DNA of 64,000 nucleotides from Beijerinckiaceae bacterium (GTDB lineage Bacteria > Pseudomonadota > Alphaproteobacteria > Rhizobiales > Beijerinckiaceae), in assembly GCA_030684835.1 (NCBI GenBank), contig JAUXWZ010000076.1:40701-104700 (forward strand), given 5' to 3'. The translations under genes were made by a program, and so were the position numbers. The notes under the pieces were generated by a model, which was not told where the DNA came from, searched no databases, and worked only from the letters and a program-made list of their open reading frames with translations. Of the stretch, positions 57,668-64,000 are shown in pieces (position 1 is the first letter of the stretch; the number at the start of each line of letters is the position of its first letter).

Positions 57668-57690
57668 TCGTTCGGTATACCGAACGGATT
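57668..57690 (+). promoter_or_regulatory. Inverted-repeat operator candidate upstream of metK (shared with metX)
   Basis: CGTTCGGTATACCGAACG at 57669-57686 is a perfect 18-bp palindrome. With flanks it matches the metX element at 5143-5165 at 19 of 23 positions. TTGACC at 57689-57694 and again at 57703-57708 could be -35 boxes, so the palindrome would overlap or precede a metK promoter, though no clear -10 follows. A transcription-terminator role for phrR is unlikely because there is no U-tract. Confidence 0.65.
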
Positions 57691-57815
57691 GACCTAAACG
57701 GCTTGACCTAACGAACGCTCGCTGCCATGAAGTTTCGCTTCCCGTCGGGACGAGACGACTTCGCTTGATGGCTCGATGTCCGGGAAGGGACAGAAACCAA
57801 ATCGGAGATACACGC

Positions 57816-59006
57816 GTGGCCCGTCAACATTATCTCTTCACAAGTGAGTCCGTATCCGAAGGGCATCCGGACAAGGTGTCGGATCGTATTTCCGATGAGA
57901 TTGTGGATCTCTATTTTCGCGAAGGCGCGAAGGCCGGCATCGACCCCTACCAGATCCGCGTTGCTTGCGAGACCCTCTGCACTACAAATCGTGTCGTGAT
58001 CGCTGGTGAGGTGCGTGGGCCAAAGCTGTCCGAGGATACGATCACGCAAATAGCGCGGCAGGCCATTCGTGAGATCGGCTACGAGCAGGATGGCTTCCAT
58101 TGGGAGCATGCGAAGATCGATGTTCTGCTTCATTCGCAATCAGCTGATATTGCTCAGGGTGTCGACGCCAGCGGCAACAAGGATGAAGGCGCGGGCGATC
58201 AGGGCATTATGTTTGGATACGCTTGCCGCGAAACGCCCGAGCTCATGCCGGCGCCGTTGCACTATTCTCACAAAATTTTGAAGCTGCTTGCTGACGCGCG
58301 TCATTCGGGCGCGGAGAAGGGGCTCGGCCCGGACTCCAAGAGTCAGGTCACTGTACGGTATGAGAACGGGAAGCCGGTCGGCGTGAGCCAGATCGTCGTG
58401 TCCCATCAGCACACCATCGAGGACATGACGTCGGGGCAGGTGCGTGAGATGATTGAACCCTATGTCCTGAAGGCTTTGCCGCAGGGCTGGGTAACAAACG
58501 ACACTGTCTGGCACATTAACCCGACGGGGAAGTTCTTCATCGGCGGCCCCGATGGCGACACGGGCCTGACCGGACGCAAGATCATCGTGGACACATACGG
58601 CGGCGCAGCTCCTCACGGCGGCGGCGCGTTCTCGGGAAAAGACCCCACGAAGGTTGACCGTTCGGCCGCTTACGCTGCCCGCTATCTTGCCAAGAACGTT
58701 GTCTCTGCTGGGCTAGCGGACCGTTGCACGCTGCAATTGGCTTATGCGATTGGCGTTGCGAAACCGCTTTCGATTTACGCAGATTTACACGGCACCGGTA
58801 ATGTGGACGAAAGCAAGCTCGAGACCGTCCTGATGGACGCGATGAACCTTTCACCGCGCGGTATTCGCGAACATTTGCAACTTAACCGTCCCGTCTATGC
58901 GCGGACGTCTGCGTACGGTCACTTTGGCCGCGCGCCCGACGCCGATGGCGGCTTCTCTTGGGAGAAGACGGACCTTGCGGAAAAGCTGAAGACATACTTC
59001 GCTTAA
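57816..59006 (+). CDS. metK: S-adenosylmethionine synthetase
   Basis: MetK makes SAM from methionine and ATP. The 396-residue product has [21 protein letters not shown] near 7-27, [12 protein letters not shown] and [22 protein letters not shown] 57816 has GGAG 8 bases upstream and gives the family N-terminus; an ATG at 57765 adds 17 unrelated residues. I see no SAM riboswitch in the 125-base leader; the palindrome at 57668-57690 is the likely control site. A strong hairpin follows the stop. Confidence 0.97.
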   Translation: MARQHYLFTSESVSEGHPDKVSDRISDEIVDLYFREGAKAGIDPYQIRVACETLCTTNRVVIAGEVRGPKLSEDTITQIARQAIREIGYEQDGFHWEHAKIDVLLHSQSADIAQGVDASGNKDEGAGDQGIMFGYACRETPELMPAPLHYSHKILKLLADARHSGAEKGLGPDSKSQVTVRYENGKPVGVSQIVVSHQHTIEDMTSGQVREMIEPYVLKALPQGWVTNDTVWHINPTGKFFIGGPDGDTGLTGRKIIVDTYGGAAPHGGGAFSGKDPTKVDRSAAYAARYLAKNVVSAGLADRCTLQLAYAIGVAKPLSIYADLHGTGNVDESKLETVLMDAMNLSPRGIREHLQLNRPVYARTSAYGHFGRAPDADGGFSWEKTDLAEKLKTYFA

Positions 59007-59018
59007 ATGGGAGTTTGG

Positions 59019-59040
59019 GAGGGCGCCGAACGGCGCCCTC
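59019..59040 (+). terminator. Hairpin after metK, possible terminator or attenuator
   Basis: GAGGGCGCCG (59019-59028) and CGGCGCCCTC (59031-59040) form a near-perfect 10-bp GC-rich stem with a very small loop. The following bases TCATTTC are only weakly U-rich. It could end or reduce transcription into trmB, or stabilise the metK message. It lies before the preferred trmB start at 59052. Confidence 0.55.
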
Positions 59041-59051
59041 TCATTTCATCG

Positions 59052-59741
59052 ATGGCTGCTCGCTCTGAACCGCATTTTTTCGGCCGTCGAAAAGGCAAGT
59101 CGCTACGTCCGCGGCAGGCTGCGCTCACTGAGAATTTGCTGCCGCGCTTGCGTGTGAACGCGGAGGTATTGCCGACGCTTCAAGGAGCGTCGTCGCCGCC
59201 GCACCAGGATCTGTGGCTCGAGATTGGATTTGGTGGCGGGGAGCACCTTGCCTCAGACGCTCAATCGCACCCGGATGTTCTCTTCATCGGGTGCGAGCCG
59301 TTTGTGAACGGAGTCGCAAAGCTCGTCAGCACGATTGACGAGAAGAAACTTCAAAACATCCTCATTCATGATGGCGACGCTCTAGAAATACTGCGAGCGC
59401 TTCCTGACGCTAGTCTCGGACGGGTGACAATTCTTTATCCCGATCCTTGGCCAAAGTTCGGCCAAAGAAAACGCCGCTTCATTTCGCCCGAAACGATCCA
59501 ACAGATGGCGCGAACTCTGCGGGACGGCGAAGAGGTCCGCTTCGCGACGGATATCGACGATTACTCAGGATGGACTTTGGCGCGTTTCCTAGCGTCGGAG
59601 AGCTTTGACTGGATTGCACGTGAAGCTACGGACTGGAAGAAGCCTTGGGCCGGTTGGCCTAGTACACGCTACGAAGCGAAGGCGTTTCGCGAAGGTCGAA
59701 CACCGGCTTATTTGACCTTTGTTCGAAAGGCGCGGAGCTAA
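59052..59741 (+). CDS. trmB: tRNA (guanine46-N7)-methyltransferase TrmB
   Basis: TrmB methylates G46 of tRNAs with SAM supplied by adjacent metK. The 229-residue product has FGRRKGKSLRPRQ, the SAM motif LWLEIGFGGGEHLA, ILYPDPWPKFGQRKRRFI and the C-terminal TRYEAKAFREGRTPAYLTF. I prefer ATG 59052 to an ATG at 59007 because the latter would encode the hairpin, but neither has a clear ribosome-binding site. Its TAA shares bases with the stop of the convergent metallopeptidase gene. Confidence 0.94.
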   Translation: MAARSEPHFFGRRKGKSLRPRQAALTENLLPRLRVNAEVLPTLQGASSPPHQDLWLEIGFGGGEHLASDAQSHPDVLFIGCEPFVNGVAKLVSTIDEKKLQNILIHDGDALEILRALPDASLGRVTILYPDPWPKFGQRKRRFISPETIQQMARTLRDGEEVRFATDIDDYSGWTLARFLASESFDWIAREATDWKKPWAGWPSTRYEAKAFREGRTPAYLTFVRKARS

Positions 59742-60523
59742 GTATCAGATCGCGCTTTGCCGTATCTGTGCAGTTTTGATCCGTGGGTATTGAGCCACAT
59801 CTCGGCCCGGTCCGTTTCCGCGCAAATGCGTTTGGTCAGGGCCCAGAATTTTGCAGAGTGGTTCATGTGTTTGAGGTGGGCCACCTCGTGAGCGGCGAGA
59901 TAATCGAGAACGAAGGGCGGGGCGAATATCAGGCGCCATGAGAAGCTCAAGCCGCCTGATGACGAACATGAGCCCCATCGGCTCGTTGTATCCCGCACAG
60001 TGACCGAGCGGGACTGGATCCCCAAAACGTTGCAATAGTGTTTGACTGACGCGTCCAGGTCTTCTTTGGCGGCCCGTTTCAAATAATCCGTAATCCGTCG
60101 CGCGACGTGCGCCGCTTCCCCAGCCACGCAAAGCATCGGAAGTTTAATCTCGTCTTCTGACGTCGTGGCCATTTCCACCCAGACCGTCCCTCGGCGATCT
60201 GATGCGTGAGCGATGCGATGGTCACGATCTCGGACCGGAATAACCGCGCCACACTCAAAGGGTATCGGTTCAGGCAAGCGACGCAATCGTGCGCCGATCC
60301 AGGCCGCATGTCGCTGGGCGAAATCAATCGCGTCTGTCAGCGCAACGCGACGCGGCAGGGTCAAGATGACGGCCCCGCTGGAATAACTTACGCGCAGCGT
60401 AATACGGCGCGCCGTCGGCGAGGCGCGCAACAAGACGCGATAGGTTTCCCCCGCGTGTTTGACCTCGATGTGGTCTACAGCCCTCGATACTGAGGACGCG
60501 CGAATCGCTGTGCTCCAAAGCAT
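59738..60523 (-). CDS. YgjP-like (DUF45) M48-type metallopeptidase
   Basis: The 261-residue product matches the YgjP/DUF45 family: ARRITLRVSYSSGAVILTLP near the N-terminus, the SRWGSCSSSGGLSFSWRLIFAP block and the zinc motif HEVAHLKHMNHSAKFW (HExxH variant with the third ligand nearby). Substrates are unknown. No signal peptide is visible, so it is probably cytoplasmic. Stop bases are shared with trmB. Confidence 0.9.
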   Translation of the reverse strand: MLWSTAIRASSVSRAVDHIEVKHAGETYRVLLRASPTARRITLRVSYSSGAVILTLPRRVALTDAIDFAQRHAAWIGARLRRLPEPIPFECGAVIPVRDRDHRIAHASDRRGTVWVEMATTSEDEIKLPMLCVAGEAAHVARRITDYLKRAAKEDLDASVKHYCNVLGIQSRSVTVRDTTSRWGSCSSSGGLSFSWRLIFAPPFVLDYLAAHEVAHLKHMNHSAKFWALTKRICAETDRAEMWLNTHGSKLHRYGKARSDT

Positions 60524-60545
60524 CTTTGAATGGTATCGTTGGAAG

Positions 60546-60568
60546 CTTCGACGGCAAAGCCGTCGAAG
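60546..60568. terminator. Symmetric hairpin between phaZ and the metallopeptidase gene
   Basis: CTTCGACGGC (60546-60555) and GCCGTCGAAG (60559-60568) form a perfect 10-bp stem with an AAA (or TTT) loop, 3 bases after the phaZ stop. No U-tract follows on either strand, so it may protect the phaZ message 3' end or act with Rho rather than as a true intrinsic terminator. Confidence 0.55.
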
Positions 60569-60571
60569 ATC

Positions 60572-61822
60572 CTACTTGGCGGCCAGTCGTGCAAACTCGA
60601 CGATTCGAGGCGCGATCTCGTTGCGAAACCGTGATCCGTTGAAAACGCCGTAATGTCCTACGCCCATCTGCAGATAATGAGCTTTCCGGTCTTCGGGTAT
60701 GTTTGGGCAAAGGTCGTGTGCGGCTTGCGTTTGCCCAACGCCAGAAATGTCATCTTTCTCACCCTCGACGGTCATCAGGGCCGTTGCTGATATTGCGGCG
60801 AGATTGACCGTCCGCCCACGGTACTTGAATTCGCCTTTTGGGAGCGAATGCAGCACAAAAACACGCTCGACCGTTTGTAGATAATAGTCCGCGTCCAGAT
60901 CCATGACTGCGAGATATTCGTCGTAGAAGTCGCGATGTTTCTCCGCCGAGTCTCCGTCACCCTGAACCAGATGATTGAACATCTCGAAGTGCGCATTCAC
61001 ATGGCGATCAAGGTTCATCGCCATGAAGCCAGAGAGTTGCAGAAAGCCGGGGTAAACCTCGCGGCCGACTCCCGGATAGGGGAAGGGCACGGAGACGACG
61101 CAATTCCTCTTGAACCACGGGACGCCGCGTTGCTGCGCCACCACGTTCACAGCCGTCGGGCTACGCCGCGTATCGATGGGGCCGCCCATCAAAGTCATGG
61201 AGTTGGGAGTGCTCTGATCGCCATCCTCCTGCATTAACGCGACCGCAGCAATCAACGGCACAGATGGTTGGCAAACGCCAAGCGTGTGCAGCGCAGTGTC
61301 GGAGCCTGGCGGCTTCAGAAGTCCGCAAATCGAGATGAGGTATTCGATGTAATCATCTAGCTCAAACTTGCCCATCGCCAGCGGGACCATTCGGGCGTCG
61401 GTCCAATCAGTAATGTAAACGTCAAAATGTGGGAGAAAAGCCTCCACCGTCCCACGCAGCAAGGTAGCGTAGTGGCCGGACATCGGAGCCACGATCAATA
61501 ATTTGTCCTGCGGCGTCCCTGCATAGCCTCGGCGTTCAAATCGTATCAGCCGGCAAAACGGTCGCTCCCAGACGACTTGCTCCTCGATCTCGTAGATCCT
61601 TCCGTCGACCGAGGTGGCGGTGAAGTCGAAGACAGGCTTACCATAACGACGCGTCATGCGTTCGAAGAGCTCAGCCGACGCCGCCAGATTCCGGCCCATA
61701 TGAGTATGTGACCAGGGGTTGACCGGATGTTTGAAGAAAAGGCGGGTCGCGTCTGACATCGCCCGGGCTGGAGCCAGCGCCAGATGAGCCATTTCATAAG
61801 CATGATACGAAAAACGGTTCAT
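60572..61822 (-). CDS. phaZ: Intracellular polyhydroxyalkanoate depolymerase
   Basis: PhaZ mobilises stored polyhydroxybutyrate granules. The 416-residue alpha/beta-hydrolase has the family opening YHAYEMAHLALAPAR, the lipase-box variant GVCQPSVP with a cysteine nucleophile, and a C-terminal GHYGVFNGSRFR with the catalytic His. ATG 61822 is preferred to TTG 61834. It implies PHB metabolism; synthase genes are outside the window. It diverges from regB, whose product controls redox balance, and the two share a 130-base gap. Confidence 0.94.
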   Translation of the reverse strand: MNRFSYHAYEMAHLALAPARAMSDATRLFFKHPVNPWSHTHMGRNLAASAELFERMTRRYGKPVFDFTATSVDGRIYEIEEQVVWERPFCRLIRFERRGYAGTPQDKLLIVAPMSGHYATLLRGTVEAFLPHFDVYITDWTDARMVPLAMGKFELDDYIEYLISICGLLKPPGSDTALHTLGVCQPSVPLIAAVALMQEDGDQSTPNSMTLMGGPIDTRRSPTAVNVVAQQRGVPWFKRNCVVSVPFPYPGVGREVYPGFLQLSGFMAMNLDRHVNAHFEMFNHLVQGDGDSAEKHRDFYDEYLAVMDLDADYYLQTVERVFVLHSLPKGEFKYRGRTVNLAAISATALMTVEGEKDDISGVGQTQAAHDLCPNIPEDRKAHYLQMGVGHYGVFNGSRFRNEIAPRIVEFARLAAK

Positions 61823-61954
61823 TTTCACGACCAATATAGCTCAAGACGTGAGCATGTTGCAGTGCAGCACGATAACCTGTTACCCAGCCGACAACAATGG
61901 CTGGCGGTAAGATAGCTCATCGCGTTAAGTATTTCGCGAAGGTAGTCACACAAA

Positions 61955-63349
61955 ATGACCCAGTTCGCGCACATAGATTTTGGCAGGAAAGCGCGACAGC
62001 TTAGGGTCGACACCCTGGTTCGTCTTCGCTGGTTAGCTGTGGCGGGCCAGTCCATAGCAATCATAAGTGTTCATTACGGTCTCGGATTTCCAGTCCCCAT
62101 CGGGCTAGCCTTTGCTGTGATCGCCGCGTCTGTCTGGCTAAATATAGGGCTGCGACTGCGCTACGATGTAAACCACAGGCTTGACGATGGGCCCGCCACC
62201 ATTTTGCTTGCTTACGACCTCCTGCAGTTAAGCGCTTTGTTGTATCTGACCGGCGGGCTGCAGAATCCATTCGCCCTGCTTTTCCTTGCGCCGATCATGA
62301 TTTCAGCAGTCTCGCTGTCGGTTCAAAGAACCTTGGCGCTCGTCGCATTGGTCATATTGGCGGCAAGCCTTCTTGCTTTTTTCTATATGCCGCTCCCCTG
62401 GGCGCCGGCTGAAACGCTGACTTTTCCCTTGCCTTACCGCGCCGGCGTCTGGCTCGCGCTGGTCTGCGGCGCGGTGTTTGTGGCGGCCTACGCGTTTCGC
62501 GTGGCGGAGGAGGCAAGACGGCTTTCCGATGCACTTTCCGCAACAGAACTTGTTCTCGCGCGCGAGCAACATCTGACGCAGCTCGATGGGCTCGCCGCTG
62601 CCGCTGCCCATGAATTGGGCACCCCCCTTGCGACCATCACGCTGGTGGTTCGGGAGTTGCGGAAGGCTTCCGGCGACAACGGGCCGTATGCCGATGACAT
62701 CGTTCTGCTTGAACAAGAGGCGCAGCGATGCCGGACGATTCTCGGCAAGCTCGCCTCAATGGGCGCCGAAGACGCCGAACACTGGCAGTCGATGAGCTTG
62801 CGTCACCTGCTGGAGGAGGTTGCCGAGCCCTATCATCATTTCGGCGTCGATCTCGTGATTGAAGCGTCGGGCGATGGGGCGGAGCCGCGTTGTTTGCGAA
62901 ACCCGGGCATCATTTACGGCCTGGGAAATCTCATTGAGAACGCCGTCGATTTCGCGACCTCCGCCGTGGGAATAACTGCGCGGTGGACTCAGGGCGCCGT
63001 TCGTATTGAAGTCGCGGACGACGGGCCCGGGTTTTCTTCGGAGGTTTTGGCTAAACTTGGTGAGCCTTATGTCACCACGCGAGCAATCAACCGGCGTGCG
63101 AAAAGTGAGGCGGGAGGACTTGGTCTCGGGCTTTTTATCGCCAAAACGCTGCTTGAGCGATCTGGAGCTGTGGTTTCGATGTCAAACGCCGATTTGCCCG
63201 CAGCCGGCGCTAGGGTCGTGATCGCTTGGCCTCGCGCCGCTTTTGACGCGCAGGGCGAGAGTGGAGTAATTCAAACGGGATCTAGTGTGGAAATCGGGAG
63301 TGTTCAATCTACATTGGACGATAGCGCAACGCTGACGCGCCACAACTGA
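61955..63349 (+). CDS. regB: Redox sensor histidine kinase RegB (PrrB/ActS)
   Basis: RegB senses respiratory redox state and phosphorylates RegA. The 464-residue protein has six membrane segments in the first 190 residues, the quinone-linked heptapeptide GGLQNPF at 100-106, the H-box AAAAHELGTPLATI with His219, the redox-active cysteine candidate Cys259 in EAQRCRTIL, and N/G boxes (NLIENAVDFA, DDGPGF, GGLGLGLFIA). All signature residues are present, so the sensor should be functional. It is 12 bases from regA. Confidence 0.96.
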   Translation: MTQFAHIDFGRKARQLRVDTLVRLRWLAVAGQSIAIISVHYGLGFPVPIGLAFAVIAASVWLNIGLRLRYDVNHRLDDGPATILLAYDLLQLSALLYLTGGLQNPFALLFLAPIMISAVSLSVQRTLALVALVILAASLLAFFYMPLPWAPAETLTFPLPYRAGVWLALVCGAVFVAAYAFRVAEEARRLSDALSATELVLAREQHLTQLDGLAAAAAHELGTPLATITLVVRELRKASGDNGPYADDIVLLEQEAQRCRTILGKLASMGAEDAEHWQSMSLRHLLEEVAEPYHHFGVDLVIEASGDGAEPRCLRNPGIIYGLGNLIENAVDFATSAVGITARWTQGAVRIEVADDGPGFSSEVLAKLGEPYVTTRAINRRAKSEAGGLGLGLFIAKTLLERSGAVVSMSNADLPAAGARVVIAWPRAAFDAQGESGVIQTGSSVEIGSVQSTLDDSATLTRHN

Positions 63350-63361
63350 CAAAGGCCTACA

Positions 63362-63913
63362 ATGGACACGCCCCTTCCTCCAGCAGGCCCGGAAAAGACC
63401 TTGTTGATCGTTGACGATGACAAGCCGTTTCAATCCCGGTTATGCCGGGCAATGGAGCAACGTGGGTTTTCGGTAACGACCGCCGATAGCGTAGCGGAAG
63501 GTCTCGCTGCAATCTCGCTATCACCCCCGGCATTTGCAGTCATCGATCTGAGGCTGCAAGACGGCAGTGGTCTTGATGTCATTTCCCAGCTCAAAGAGCG
63601 GCGCCCCGATTCGCGCGGCGTCATCCTGACAGGCTACGGAAATATCGCCACCGCCGTCACTGCGGTAAAACTTGGCGCCTTCGATTATCTGGCAAAGCCG
63701 GCGGACGCGGACGAGATTTACAATGCACTCGTGGCTGTCCGTCACGACAAGGCTGAGCTGCCTGAAAACCCGATGTCGGCCGACCGCGTGCGCTGGGAGC
63801 ATATCCAGCGTATCTATGAGTTATGTGGACGCAACGTCTCGGAAACTGCGCGCCGGCTCAATATGCATCGACGCACTTTGCAGAGAATTCTTGCGAAGCG
63901 TGCGCCACGATAG
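63362..63913 (+). CDS. regA: Redox response regulator RegA (PrrA/ActR)
   Basis: RegA is the global regulator of redox-linked genes (photosynthesis, carbon and nitrogen fixation, respiration). The 183-residue product has LLIVDDDKPF, phosphoacceptor Asp62 in VIDLRLQDGSG, the KPAD lysine, and a Fis-like helix-turn-helix near 145-182 (WEHIQRIYELCGRNVSETARRLNMHRRTLQRIL). It directly follows regB, without the senC gene found between them in Rhodobacter. Confidence 0.96.
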   Translation: MDTPLPPAGPEKTLLIVDDDKPFQSRLCRAMEQRGFSVTTADSVAEGLAAISLSPPAFAVIDLRLQDGSGLDVISQLKERRPDSRGVILTGYGNIATAVTAVKLGAFDYLAKPADADEIYNALVAVRHDKAELPENPMSADRVRWEHIQRIYELCGRNVSETARRLNMHRRTLQRILAKRAPR

Positions 63914-64000
63914 CCCGTAGCATCAGACAGAATAGGCGCCCTTAAATTGGCTATCTTGAAGCGCATGCAACCGATCGGCCGCGTGACGCGCGAAGGCGAG

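Noticed and set aside
57691..57815. SAM or SAH riboswitch upstream of metK
   Set aside because: No conserved SAM-II, SAM-V or SAM/SAH core could be recognised by eye in the 125-base leader; a covariance-model search would be decisive.
59007..59051. trmB starting at the ATG directly after the metK stop
   Set aside because: It would translate the GC-rich hairpin and adds residues outside the family N-terminus; ATG 59052 is preferred, though without a good ribosome-binding site.
63965..64000. Possible start of another plus-strand gene at the right edge
   Set aside because: Only 12 codons are visible before the window ends and no ribosome-binding site or family similarity can be assessed.

Overview
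The window is a gene-dense (about 57-58% G+C by eye) core chromosomal segment of an alphaproteobacterium, most likely of the order Hyphomicrobiales (Rhizobiales). This rests on gene content and order: rho / hemJ / origin / ppsR-maf-coaE-dnaQ-secB, the mnmE-mnmG-rsmG-parA-parB block, hisB-DUF2628-hisH-hisA-hisF-hisE-coaA, hslVU beside hisB, lnt-phrR-metK-trmB and adjacent regB-regA. The genus cannot be fixed; phaZ points to polyhydroxyalkanoate storage. I saw no insertion sequence, prophage, CRISPR array, toxin-antitoxin pair or other accessory island.

Layout. 1-9.6 kb: the end of ftsE, ftsX, plsC, a DUF2125 protein, tyrA-hisC divergent from metX-metW, ppa, a GNAT enzyme, an O-antigen-ligase-type membrane protein and tRNA-Gly(GCC). 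9.8-21.6 kb: cnoX, a LON-domain protein, a Trm112-like protein, a UbiH-type monooxygenase, glnK-amtB, ftsK (with a CtrA box), lolA, xthA, an OmpR-type regulator, a YkuD protein and yggS. 21.7-33.4 kb: leuS-lptE-holA, then leftward parB, parA, rsmG, mnmG, mnmE, rho and hemJ, with two parS sites. 33.4-33.8 kb: a compact intergenic region with the features of the chromosomal replication origin. 33.8-42.5 kb: ppsR, maf, coaE, dnaQ, secB, fxsA, a Tim44-domain protein, mltA, an Smr protein, a small XRE regulator, a PfkB-family kinase and coaA. 42.5-49.7 kb: the histidine cluster, hslVU, trpS and a universal stress protein. 49.7-57.2 kb: nfuA, tsaB, rimI, miaB, phoH, ybeY, a CorC/HlyC-type CBS protein and lnt. 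57.2-64 kb: phrR/praR-like regulator, metK, trmB, a YgjP-like metallopeptidase, phaZ and the regB-regA redox two-component system.

How it works together. The centre of the window is a replication and segregation hub: DnaA-box-like 9-mers, an AT-rich stretch, a full CtrA box and clustered GANTC sites lie between hemJ and ppsR, genes flanking it diverge, and parAB with two parS sites lie 3-8 kb away. A second full CtrA box sits just upstream of ftsK, which suggests that origin firing and a late division/segregation gene share cell-cycle control. The most novel-looking signal is a nearly identical 23-bp inverted-repeat element upstream of metX (methionine synthesis) and metK (SAM synthesis), 52 kb apart, which looks like the operator of a methionine/SAM regulon. 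The rest is housekeeping in tight operons; all ten convergent gene ends are separated by at most 9 bp or share stop bases.
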